Shown one piece after another: positions 7,518 to 14,702 of a stretch of DNA of 64,000 bases (position 1 is its first letter; each line of letters begins with the position of its first letter). Made by a program: the position numbers and the translations under genes. Source of the stretch: Haloarcula marismortui ATCC 43049. Its GTDB lineage: Archaea > Halobacteriota > Halobacteria > Halobacteriales > Haloarculaceae. The notes below the pieces were generated by a model. It made no database searches. It was not told where the DNA came from and saw only the letters and a program-made list of their open reading frames with translations. The stretch spans positions 1,302,001 to 1,366,000 of the forward strand of contig NC_006396.1 in the NCBI RefSeq assembly GCF_000011085.1, read 5' to 3'.

Positions 7518-7538
7518 GTTCGAATCCGCCCCAACCCA
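7518..7538 (+). other. attR: distal attachment core
   Basis: Exact 21-base duplicate of the tRNA-Val 3' end (503-523), placed just upstream of the integrase start codon. Flanking bases differ from the tRNA on both sides, so the crossover segment is confined to this core. Confidence 0.9.
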
Positions 7539-7718
7539 TCCGCTCACTGCACGCTTTTGAACGAGGGCGTACGACTGTTTGGGACCATTCTCGTAATTTG
7601 GAGTTGCCACACAGAGTATCCAGAATTAGCCTCGGTGAGCGCACCGTGAATTTGTTACCACCGTCGTAGCGCCACGAGGGGTCTAGATAGCGGTCGGTTG
7701 CGCTGCAGCCACGCCGTT

Positions 7719-7734
7719 TTTACCGCTCGGTAAA
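7719..7734. promoter_or_regulatory. Palindrome TTTACC-N4-GGTAAA upstream of pirin gene
   Basis: Perfect 16-bp palindrome ending 11 bases before the pirin start codon. The same motif, extended by one base per arm, occurs at 8543-8560. A TetR-family gene lies 2 kb away and is the natural candidate to bind both; this link is inference. Confidence 0.65.
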
Positions 7735-7745
7735 CAAGGAAGTGT

Positions 7746-8495
7746 ATGACCGAAAGCGAGTCGCAGGCGTCGGCTGTCGGGCCGCTATCCGGAGAGAAAG
7801 TCCGGCATGGGACGGGCGTGAATTCGAATCGTGCGTTTCCGACGGACAGCTATCCGTACAATCTGGACCCGTTTGTCCTGTTCGAGCAGTTCTACATCGA
7901 CCCCGACAACGGGTTTCCGATGCACCCCCATCGCGGGTTCGAGATCGTCTCGTACATGATTGAGGGTGGTATGGAGCACGAAGACTCGCTGGGCGTTGCA
8001 AATACCGCATACGAGAACGACGCGATGCGTATCACGACCGGGAGCGGGATACGCCACTCCGAATTCCCCGCCGACGGGCAGGCCTGCACCGGCCTCCAGC
8101 TCTGGGTGAACCTGCCGCAGGCGGAGAAGGACGCTGACCCGGACTACGGCGATGCGACGGCCGACACGCTGCCGACGGCGGAGCAGGGCGGCGCGACGGT
8201 CACGACAGTTATCGGCGAGGGCTCACCGATCAGCCTCCATACGCCGATGGAGTATCTCGATGCCGCCGTGGCCGACACATGGACGTGGTCGGTCCCGGAA
8301 GGGTGGTCCGGATTTCTCTACGGTGTCGCCGGCGACGGAACGGTCGAGGGGCAACCGTTCACTGCGGGTGATGTGCTGCCGGTCACTGACACGCGGTCGG
8401 TGACGCTCCAGAGCGATGACTCACTCCGCGTCGTCGCCGTCTCGGGTCGCCCGCACGGCGAGCCGATTCGACAGCGCGGACCGTACGTTCTGTAA
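7746..8495 (+). CDS. Pirin-family cupin protein
   Basis: Encodes 249 residues with the two-cupin pirin layout. The N-terminal cupin has the family motif HPHRGFE (H60, H62) and IRHSE (H104, E106), giving the three-His, one-Glu metal site; the C-terminal cupin (about 150-249) is less conserved. Pirins bind Fe or Mn; some have quercetinase activity and others act as redox sensors, and the substrate cannot be read from the sequence. The start codon follows a perfect palindrome (7719-7734), so transcription is probably repressed by a dimeric regulator together with the flavoprotein gene downstream, which carries the same motif. Confidence 0.9.
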   Translation: MTESESQASAVGPLSGEKVRHGTGVNSNRAFPTDSYPYNLDPFVLFEQFYIDPDNGFPMHPHRGFEIVSYMIEGGMEHEDSLGVANTAYENDAMRITTGSGIRHSEFPADGQACTGLQLWVNLPQAEKDADPDYGDATADTLPTAEQGGATVTTVIGEGSPISLHTPMEYLDAAVADTWTWSVPEGWSGFLYGVAGDGTVEGQPFTAGDVLPVTDTRSVTLQSDDSLRVVAVSGRPHGEPIRQRGPYVL

Positions 8496-8542
8496 GTGGG
8501 GGCGTCGCGTGGGTCAGGGCCAGACGTGAGGCTTCGACTATA

Positions 8543-8560
8543 TTTTACCAGATGGTAAAA
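8543..8560. promoter_or_regulatory. Palindrome TTTTACC-N4-GGTAAAA upstream of flavoprotein gene
   Basis: Perfect 18-bp palindrome, 30 bases before the ATG at 8591, where it would overlap the promoter core. It shares sequence and spacing with 7719-7734, which argues for one regulator. Confidence 0.7.
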
Positions 8561-8590
8561 CTCTTCTGTGGGCGGTCCGTGTCCTGTAAC

Positions 8591-9151
8591 ATGGCAGATG
8601 TAGCAGTTGTCGGCGGCGGCCCCGCCGGCCTGAGTGCGGCACAGTACGCTGCGAAGAACGACCTCGAAACAATCACCTTCGATACGGACGAGTCGTGGAT
8701 GCACAAGGCGCACCTGTTCAATTACCCCGCCGTGCGCTCAATTAGCGGCGAGGAGTTCCTCACGATTGCCCGTGGGCAGGCCCGGGACCGTGGCGCAACG
8801 CTGTACGAGACAGAAGTCACGGCCATCGAACAGACTGACGACGGATTTGTCCTCACAACGGACGACGACGAGTACACCGCGGAGTACGTCGTTCTCGCGA
8901 CTGGTGGTGACCGAAGCCTCGCCGAGGATCTCGGCTGTGCGTTCACCGATGAGGATGTCGTCGACGTGACTGTCGACATGGAAACGTCAGTCGAGAACGT
9001 GTACGCGACCGGTGCGATGGGTCGAGCGGAGAAGTGGCAGGCGGTCATCGCCGCCGGTGACGGTGCTGCCGCTGTCCTCGACATTCTCTCGAAAGAGAAA
9101 GGCGAGTACTACCACGACTTCGATATGCCGTCAGACGTGCCGGAACTCTAA
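8591..9151 (+). CDS. Small FAD/NAD(P)-dependent oxidoreductase, thioredoxin reductase-like
   Basis: Encodes 186 residues from the ATG at 8591; an in-frame ATG at 8552 lies inside the palindromic operator and is rejected. An N-terminal Rossmann FAD motif VVGGGPAGLSAAQ is followed by a C-terminal FAD-contact segment VYATGAMGR. It resembles a thioredoxin reductase reduced to one dinucleotide-binding domain: the CxxC redox pair is absent and the chain is about 60 percent of normal length. It may be an FAD-binding oxidoreductase acting with an unknown partner. Co-location with pirin, a DoxX-like protein and a TetR regulator suggests a redox or electrophile stress response. Confidence 0.82.
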   Translation: MADVAVVGGGPAGLSAAQYAAKNDLETITFDTDESWMHKAHLFNYPAVRSISGEEFLTIARGQARDRGATLYETEVTAIEQTDDGFVLTTDDDEYTAEYVVLATGGDRSLAEDLGCAFTDEDVVDVTVDMETSVENVYATGAMGRAEKWQAVIAAGDGAAAVLDILSKEKGEYYHDFDMPSDVPEL

Positions 9152-9245
9152 CGATGCAGCCAGAATCGACTCCCACAATGAATTCCGCTACTATCCCGAA
9201 TCACACTGCTGGAAACGCCCGCGTGGGCTCGGTGGTGAGTTTGTG

Positions 9246-9659
9246 ATGGCACCCGAACTCAACGTCGTGTTGCTCGTCGCCGGCCGTGTCCTCTTCGGCG
9301 GCGTGCTCGCCTTTACGGGCCTGAGCCACTTTACGCAGACCGAACAGATGGCCGGCTACGCCGAGTACAAGGGCCTCCCGGCGCCGAGATTCTCCGTCCT
9401 CGCGTCCGGTGGGCTCCTCATCCTTGGCGGGCTCGGTGTGACCGTGGGTGTCTTCCCAGTCGTCGCAGCGGTCGCCCTCGCCGTGTTCCTCATCGTCTCG
9501 GCGGTTGCGATGCACGACTTCTGGGCCGTGCCGGACGAGGACCGGCAGGACGAACTGAACAGTTTCCTGAAGAACGTGACGCTTGCAGGCGGGGCGCTCG
9601 TCGTCGCGGCGTCGGCAACTGGAACATGGGCGCTCAGCGTCGGTATTAGCCCCCTCTGA
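9246..9659 (+). CDS. DoxX-family membrane protein
   Basis: Encodes 137 residues from the ATG at 9246 (a GTG one codon earlier is possible; the frame extends further upstream into non-coding DNA and the flavoprotein gene). Four hydrophobic helices are seen (about 6-25, 50-70, 72-92, 112-132). The motif GLSHFTQTEQMAGYAEYKGLP after helix 1 is typical of DoxX-like proteins. The family has been tied to quinone or thiosulfate chemistry and oxidative stress in a few organisms; the reaction here is unknown. It follows the flavoprotein by 94 bases on the same strand and probably belongs to the same response. Confidence 0.85.
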   Translation: MAPELNVVLLVAGRVLFGGVLAFTGLSHFTQTEQMAGYAEYKGLPAPRFSVLASGGLLILGGLGVTVGVFPVVAAVALAVFLIVSAVAMHDFWAVPDEDRQDELNSFLKNVTLAGGALVVAASATGTWALSVGISPL

Positions 9660-9679
9660 CGCTGCCTTTTCAGCCCAAT

Positions 9680-10294
9680 CTACTGCGGCGGGTACAGCGA
9701 GTCGAGAATAAAGTCGTTGACGGCCCGCTTGGCCTCGTCGGGTGCGTCCTCGTGGCCAAGCGCAATCCGCCGGCCACGGGCCGCGTGAATCACGTCCGTA
9801 ATGAGCTGCCCCATCAGTTCGGCGTCAACGTCCAGAAACGTGCCCTGCTCGACTCCGTCTTCGATGACTGTGGAGATGCTTTTGCGAAGTCGGTCGTAGT
9901 GCTCGTTGAACAGCGCCCGGTGCTCGTCGTCGTTTTGCGCGTAGGCGTACAGCTCGTGGTACACCTTCATCCGGTCCCAGTGTGAGAAGTCGTCGAATTC
10001 CGGACCGAACAGGCACCGGTCGATGCGGACATCGAGTTCTGTACGGGGGTCGGTTTCATCATCGACTTCGACACTGCCCTCGTACTGGTCGATAATGTAC
10101 TCCAGAAACGAAGATATCAGGTCGTACTTGCCGTCGAAATGGTAGTGGATCACCTGCCGAGACATCTCCATCTCCTCGCCGATGTCCCGGACCCGCAAGT
10201 CCTTGTAGCCGTGCTTGCTCAGCGCCCGAAAGGTGGCCTCCATAATGACCTCCCGGGTGTCCTGTGGCGTGCTCTGCCCGTCCGATTCGCTCAT
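9680..10294 (-). CDS. TetR/AcrR-family transcriptional regulator
   Basis: Encodes 204 residues from the ATG at 10294; an upstream in-frame GTG at 10318 is less likely. The N-terminal helix-turn-helix (about residues 10-50) contains LRVRDIGEEMEMSRQVIHYHF, the standard TetR recognition-helix form. The C-terminal ligand and dimer domain (about 60-204) is helical and acidic. It ends 20 bases from, and convergent with, the DoxX-like gene. The paired TTTACC-N4-GGTAAA palindromes upstream of pirin and the flavoprotein are its most plausible operators. The ligand is unknown. Confidence 0.9.
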   Translation of the reverse strand: MSESDGQSTPQDTREVIMEATFRALSKHGYKDLRVRDIGEEMEMSRQVIHYHFDGKYDLISSFLEYIIDQYEGSVEVDDETDPRTELDVRIDRCLFGPEFDDFSHWDRMKVYHELYAYAQNDDEHRALFNEHYDRLRKSISTVIEDGVEQGTFLDVDAELMGQLITDVIHAARGRRIALGHEDAPDEAKRAVNDFILDSLYPPQ

Positions 10295-10405
10295 GCCCTG
10301 TTTTATCGTGGTAGGCACATATCGGTTTCTCCATCCACATCGGGACTGGCGAGTCGGCGTCGGCCAGGCTGTGTTCGCTTCCGCTACTGCCGACGCTCAA
10401 TTCGC

Positions 10406-10753
10406 TCAGGCGCGTTCGACGAATCGAGCGTCGGCGGAGGTGTGGCCCCGGTTGAACGACAGCACCGTCGCTCGGATCACATCGCCAGCTGACACCGACG
10501 ACGGCACGTCTTCGGTGAACAGGACGAAGCCCTCGACTTTCCCAACAGCGACGCGGTCGCCGGAGTGGTGGTCACTGAATTCGGTGATGCCGAACTCGTA
10601 GGTCTCCCCGAGTTCGACCGGCGGTTCTCGCTCCTGTGCGGCCTCGTGGGCGCGTTTCGACGCACTGCTGGATGAGCGGCGGGTAATCGCAAACGCCAGC
10701 GCGAGGCCCACGGCGAGAGCGGCCCCGCCAGCGGCGAGCCAGAGTGGTTCCAT
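10406..10753 (-). CDS. TRAM-domain protein with N-terminal membrane anchor
   Basis: Encodes 115 residues. Residues 4-24 form one transmembrane helix, followed by a charged linker (25-45) and a TRAM domain (about 46-115; the segment VELGETYEFGITEF and the terminal AGDVIRATVLSFNRGHTSA are diagnostic). TRAM domains are OB-fold RNA-binding modules; lone TRAM proteins in archaea act as RNA chaperones in some species. Membrane attachment would place RNA binding at the inner face of the membrane. It stands alone between a TetR gene and an unknown gene. Confidence 0.85.
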   Translation of the reverse strand: MEPLWLAAGGAALAVGLALAFAITRRSSSSASKRAHEAAQEREPPVELGETYEFGITEFSDHHSGDRVAVGKVEGFVLFTEDVPSSVSAGDVIRATVLSFNRGHTSADARFVERA

Positions 10754-10807
10754 GACAGGGGTTGCAGGACGAACGGATTAATACCTTTCAGAGTCCGGCG
10801 ACAGCGC

Positions 10808-11185
10808 TTACAGTCCGAGGCGGTCCAGAATTCCGCCGCCGGAGTCCGGGTCCCCGCCCGTGGAGTCCCACTCTGTCGGGAGCTCGGCCGCGAGTGACGT
10901 GACCTCGTCGTCGCTGTAGCGGGGGTCCGTCGTCGCGTCGTCCAGCCAGTCCGCCCACTCTTCGGCCGTCATCTGACCCTGTGAATCGACTTCCCACTGG
11001 TCGACGAGTGCCTCCCGGTCGCGGAACGGGATGTCCATGCCGCTGTCGCCCCAGTACAGCGGGGAGAGCGCGAACTCGTGGGTATCGTCATCCAGCCAGA
11101 CGAGTCGGTAGGGGTAGTCGTTGTAGCAGAACACGTCGTCGGGCGAGACGACATCGCCGTTGGGGAGCTCCAGGGTCTGAGACAT
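10808..11185 (-). CDS. Conserved haloarchaeal hypothetical protein
   Basis: Encodes 125 residues from the ATG at 11185 (an in-frame start eight codons upstream is less likely). It is acidic, rich in Trp, Tyr and Asp, with no cysteine motif and no membrane segment. The N-terminal half looks beta-stranded (LPNGDVVSPDDVF, YRLVWLDD), and the C-terminus ends in a Gly-rich linker and a short helix ILDRLGL. The function is unknown. It is transcribed in the same direction as the PD-(D/E)XK-like gene upstream, with 75 bases between them. Confidence 0.75.
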   Translation of the reverse strand: MSQTLELPNGDVVSPDDVFCYNDYPYRLVWLDDDTHEFALSPLYWGDSGMDIPFRDREALVDQWEVDSQGQMTAEEWADWLDDATTDPRYSDDEVTSLAAELPTEWDSTGGDPDSGGGILDRLGL

Positions 11186-11260
11186 TGTATCACAGTAGGG
11201 GCTACCCACGCTTCAGCGTTATGTGTCGGTAGAGCTACTGGAGCGCCTGGATGCCCGCCG

Positions 11261-12502
11261 CTACGCGAGCGGGTCACACAGCGCCCACTCGTCCGTCTCA
11301 GGGTCGAGATTCGAGGGTTCTGCGCCCCGGTCAGTCACGATGCCGGCGTGGTAGTAGATCGCCTTCAGTTGGAACACAGTGGGGGAGTGATAGACGCTGC
11401 CGTCGGTGAGTTCCGAGCGGCGGAGTTCCCCGTCGCCGGTCAACACCCGCTGGCGGACGGTCTCGTCGCCGCGGAGGAACAGTTCGACGGTGAACTCGGG
11501 GTGCAGCGCGTGGAGGTACGCCACGAATTCGACGAGCGACGGGGAGCCGTAGCCGTCCCGGTGGCAGGCGTAGAGCCCGTCGACGAGGAGGTCCGTGGCC
11601 GGATAGTCGGAGACGACACGGCGGACGAGCTGGCCCCACTGTGGCGCGATGTCGATGAATCGCTTGCGGGACCGCTGCCAGTCCTCGAACCGGCGGAGTG
11701 CGGCGTCTATGTCGCCGACTGTCCGGAGCGCGAACCGGACAACCTCCCGACCCAGCGGCGTCAGCGTGAGCGTGCCCTGACCGGTGTCGATCAGGTTCAG
11801 AAACGCCGCCCCGGCGAGAGCACCGTCGACGGCTCTGACCACGTGAGACGCAAGCAGGTCCCGCGTGTCGCCCTCGTGGTGGACGGCCAGCGGCACCGCA
11901 ATGTAGTTCTTCGGGTGGTTGAGTCCGAAACTCTGGTCGGCGACACCCTGAGCGCTGGCCTGGAACCGGATCGCCGAAGCGGCGTCCATCGACCCGTGGC
12001 CGACCACGCGGGGCCGTTCGAGGACCGAGACTGAGCCATCGGAGTCGACGCCCAGCACGCCGACGTTTAGCTCGCGGGCCATCGTCCGCGCGGCGGTGGA
12101 GATGCCACTCCGTGGCGCGGTCAGGAAGGCCACGTTGGCCTCGTTGAGTCGGTCGTGGGCCTGCACGACCCCGCGCTCAGCGTCGACGCCACCGTTGCCG
12201 GTGTACCCCTTCGCCTCGATGGCGATCAGCGGCGGCCGGTCACCGAGTCGGTCGACGGACAGCAGGTCCGTCGAGAGCGTCTGTACGCCGACGAGGTCGG
12301 GATAGCCCGTTCCGACCCGGACGTGGTTGAACGGCGCGAGCGTCGCCTGCACGGCCGCCTCGATAGGGGTGTCGTCCAGCCAGCGTTGCTGTGCGAACTG
12401 CGTGTCCGCGACGACGTAGGCGTCCTCGCGGTCCGCAAACAGCCGGTCTTTCGTCCGGGCGAGTACCTGTGGCTCGGAGAGTCCCGACGCCGCTGTGGCC
12501 AT
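11261..12502 (-). CDS. Predicted PD-(D/E)XK nuclease-fold protein
   Basis: Encodes 413 residues. The N-terminal domain (about 40-150) has GYPDLVGV (D69) and, after a loop, PPLIAIEAKGY (E96, K98), which is the catalytic pattern of PD-(D/E)XK nucleases; a hydrophobic strand and helix follow in the expected order (FLTAP, ARTMARELNVGVLGV). Residues about 190-290 include a winged-helix-like stretch (LTLTPLGREVVRFAL). The C-terminus is unrecognised. The motif order suggests a DNA-acting enzyme, perhaps restriction-like or repair, but no methylase or helicase partner lies nearby. Backbone-like GC content argues against recent transfer. Confidence 0.72.
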   Translation of the reverse strand: MATAASGLSEPQVLARTKDRLFADREDAYVVADTQFAQQRWLDDTPIEAAVQATLAPFNHVRVGTGYPDLVGVQTLSTDLLSVDRLGDRPPLIAIEAKGYTGNGGVDAERGVVQAHDRLNEANVAFLTAPRSGISTAARTMARELNVGVLGVDSDGSVSVLERPRVVGHGSMDAASAIRFQASAQGVADQSFGLNHPKNYIAVPLAVHHEGDTRDLLASHVVRAVDGALAGAAFLNLIDTGQGTLTLTPLGREVVRFALRTVGDIDAALRRFEDWQRSRKRFIDIAPQWGQLVRRVVSDYPATDLLVDGLYACHRDGYGSPSLVEFVAYLHALHPEFTVELFLRGDETVRQRVLTGDGELRRSELTDGSVYHSPTVFQLKAIYYHAGIVTDRGAEPSNLDPETDEWALCDPLA

Positions 12503-12592
12503 AGACGGCGTTCACACAGGGCGGACATGAGTGTTCTGTCCCCGGCTTCGAGTGGCAGTAGCGTTTTCCCTCGACCACGTTGAGTTGGATAT

Positions 12593-13051
12593 ATGACAAC
12601 AGTGCGAGCGGACAGCGTGCGGGATTGGTTCTGGACCCGCCATGCGAATCCAAAGAGCGGCTGGTCGCGCGTGCCGACCGGCGCTGTCATCGTGTACGCA
12701 GTGTATCAGCGGGACTGGCGGCTCCTGACTACGGCCCTTCTGTGGACACTGGTCAATCCAGTCCTGTTTGCCCCGCCCGAGACCGAGGACGCCTGGATGA
12801 CCCGTGCTGTGCTGGCAGAGCGGTGGTGGCTCGCGGAACAGGCCAACGGGACCATGGGCCTCAGGTACCCGAACATCTGTAACACCGGCGGCGCGCTAGC
12901 GTCGGTCGTTGCTCTGTACGCTGCCTGGCGTCGTCGGCCGGTCAGCGCCACAGTCGCAACGCTTGCGATGGGCGGATTGAAGCTCTGGTGGCTCCGCGAA
13001 CTCGTTCAGAAGTACGACGCACGCGAGGCGGAGACCAGCAGTCACCGATAG
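12593..13051 (+). CDS. Integral membrane protein, conserved haloarchaeal
   Basis: Encodes 152 residues with about four membrane helices (approximately 28-40, 43-58, 98-112, 118-135). It is Trp-rich near the N-terminus (DWFWTRHANPKSGWSR), a feature of a small family of unknown archaeal and bacterial membrane proteins. A TATA-like GATATATGAC overlaps the start region. It is divergent from the nuclease-like gene. No function can be assigned. Confidence 0.8.
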   Translation: MTTVRADSVRDWFWTRHANPKSGWSRVPTGAVIVYAVYQRDWRLLTTALLWTLVNPVLFAPPETEDAWMTRAVLAERWWLAEQANGTMGLRYPNICNTGGALASVVALYAAWRRRPVSATVATLAMGGLKLWWLRELVQKYDAREAETSSHR

Positions 13052-13131
13052 GGCGGGGCGCTGTCCGTGTGTATGTGCAACGATGGCCGGGCCACGGACG
13101 CGACTGCAAAAGGGAATGTCTCTGGTGGTCG

Positions 13132-14178
13132 TCAGTACTGGTGGAGCGGCTGTTGGCGGATTTTGGCCCGCAGTTCCCCGATAGAGGGGTCGTTGTCGCC
13201 GCCGAACTGCTGTGTCACGGAGTGGACCTCCTCGCGAGAAATTTTGACGTTGCCCTGCTCGATGACGTCGGCGGGTCGTTCGCGGAGTTCACGGATCGTC
13301 CCGACCGCGAGCAGGAACGGAATGGCCCACGCTGAGAGGGTGTTACCGCGGGTTTCGGGCATGGCTTCGAGCCACGCCTGTGCGTCGTCGAGATAGCCCT
13401 CTGCTCGCTCGGTGACCTGCTCGATGACGGGCACCAGCGAATCGACGTTGCCGGTGTCGCTCACGTCGCTGTGATCAAGCCCCTGTTCGTGGAGTAGTTC
13501 CAGCGGGAGGTAGACGTTGTTCTCCTCTTCCATGTCCGTTGCGGCGTCCTTGGCGACGTTGACGAGCTGGAGCAGCAGGGCAAAGGAGCGGGCGTTTTCC
13601 TCCATCTGGGCGATCTGCTCGTCGGTGGCTTCATGTGAAACCAGCCCGGTCACCAGCGTGCCCACAGTGCCTGCGGCGTACCAGCAGTACTCTTCGAGTT
13701 CGTCGAGCGTTTTGATTCGAAGCCCACCGGCGTCGGCGTAGCGGTCGACGAACATCGCCATCCCATCAACGAGCTCCCGGACCGGCCCGCGGATGGTCTG
13801 CGTGGAGTGGTCGTCAAGCGTGTGAAACACGTCGACGATACGGCCCGCGTTCTCGACGACTTCCCAGTCAGCGTTCGTCGTCGTGGGAATCCACTCCTCG
13901 ACGGCGTCGTGGAACGATGACACGGTCGTCCCGCTCGATGGTTCGAGCGAGCGACTATACGTCTGCAAGAGTTCGGTCTGTACCGCTGGAGGGAGATGGC
14001 CGGCGTCCTCAATCGTGTCAGCCACACGACAAAGAAGATAGCCCAGACAGATGTCCCGGGCCATCGGTTCGTTGAGTTCCGAAATTGTGAGACTAAACGT
14101 CCGCGACACACGATGGACAGCATCGTAGCACCACTCGATGTCTTCCGAAGACGACCGGTCTGTGTGGTTCTGAGACAT
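13132..14178 (-). CDS. Squalene/phytoene synthase family, probably squalene synthase
   Basis: Encodes 348 residues from the ATG at 14178; a TATA-like TTTTTATC near 14203-14211 places transcription start at this codon, excluding the longer in-frame options. Two Asp-rich motifs bind the prenyl diphosphates through Mg: DTIED (54-58) and KDAATD (D211, D215). The enzyme condenses two farnesyl or geranylgeranyl diphosphates head to head. The first motif in the form CRVADTIED resembles squalene synthases more than the DDIVD form of phytoene synthases, so squalene for the halophile membrane is favoured; carotenoid synthesis is the alternative. No desaturase or other carotenoid gene lies beside it. 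Confidence 0.85.
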   Translation of the reverse strand: MSQNHTDRSSSEDIEWCYDAVHRVSRTFSLTISELNEPMARDICLGYLLCRVADTIEDAGHLPPAVQTELLQTYSRSLEPSSGTTVSSFHDAVEEWIPTTTNADWEVVENAGRIVDVFHTLDDHSTQTIRGPVRELVDGMAMFVDRYADAGGLRIKTLDELEEYCWYAAGTVGTLVTGLVSHEATDEQIAQMEENARSFALLLQLVNVAKDAATDMEEENNVYLPLELLHEQGLDHSDVSDTGNVDSLVPVIEQVTERAEGYLDDAQAWLEAMPETRGNTLSAWAIPFLLAVGTIRELRERPADVIEQGNVKISREEVHSVTQQFGGDNDPSIGELRAKIRQQPLHQY

Positions 14179-14329
14179 TCCCGACATCCGGGGTAGGGCA
14201 TACGATGATAAAAATGGGACGGCTACGGCGTCAGTTCCATCCCGGTCACGGTTCGGTGTTCCGACAGACTCACGAGTGTCCGAGCCTATCTTGAGGTATG
14301 AACGGCACAGCGATTGGGAGGACGCAACT

Positions 14330-14557
14330 GTGAATACCCGAGACACAGCGATATTAGTGCTGACGGTTCTCGCTGCTATCATCCTCCCGGGCCTCGCAAA
14401 CTGGGGATTCAGCACGCTTGGCTACCCCTGGGTCGGGAGCGCTGTCTGGGCACTGGGATACGGCCTCGGCGTCGTTTTCATCTGGTATGAGTGGGTTCGA
14501 CCGCTCGATATCACCGGTCCAGAGGGTGTCAGCGGAAGTGAGGACTCAAGCGAGTAA
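14330..14557 (+). CDS. Small two-helix membrane protein
   Basis: Encodes 75 residues from a GTG at 14330, preferred because GGGAGG lies eight bases before it; the frame is open upstream to about 14276. Two transmembrane helices (about 6-25 and 33-52) are followed by an acidic tail. No family is recognised. It is divergent from the squalene/phytoene synthase gene. Confidence 0.62.
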   Translation: MNTRDTAILVLTVLAAIILPGLANWGFSTLGYPWVGSAVWALGYGLGVVFIWYEWVRPLDITGPEGVSGSEDSSE

Positions 14558-14589
14558 CGCACTGCTTGCCGGTTCTGAACTACTAACTG

Positions 14590-14600
14590 TCTGTTTTTTC
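14590..14600 (+). terminator. Oligo-T terminator after small membrane protein
   Basis: A run of six T (14594-14599) lies 37 bases beyond the stop codon on the same strand; T-runs without a hairpin are enough for archaeal termination. Confidence 0.4.
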
Positions 14601-14702
14601 AGCCAGCTCTCCCCCGAGAACACACGTATTAGAAAATCTTCATACAACACCCGTGGTACCTTCCCGGCAACATTTATAGCCGTGGTCGGCCCAACGTGAG
14701 GT

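Larger units (their letters stand above)
524..7538. mobile_element. Integrative element in tRNA-Val(CAC), about 7.0 kb
   Basis: The element is bounded by 21-bp direct repeats (503-523 and 7518-7538), with the integrase at the right end reading inward. Contents from left to right are an AT-rich non-coding stretch, a leftward cassette (HEPN-like protein, small acidic protein, RHH-like protein), a rightward unknown cargo gene and a micro-gene, a leftward operon ending in a protein of 157 residues and including a primase, a dyad-rich region, and the integrase. No capsid, packaging or conjugation gene is recognisable, so a plasmid-like or satellite-type element is more likely than a complete provirus. 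Many cargo stretches (840-2680) are visibly more AT-rich than the backbone. Confidence 0.88.

Noticed and set aside
524-7538. Complete provirus
   Set aside because: No capsid, terminase, spike or membrane structural protein could be recognised, so the term integrative element is used.
11078-12034. Long rightward frame of 318 residues
   Set aside because: It is the antisense shadow of the PD-(D/E)XK-like gene; GC-rich third positions create long opposite frames in haloarchaea.
13132-14415. Longer form of the squalene/phytoene synthase
   Set aside because: The extra 79 residues are upstream of the TATA box and of the family N-terminus.
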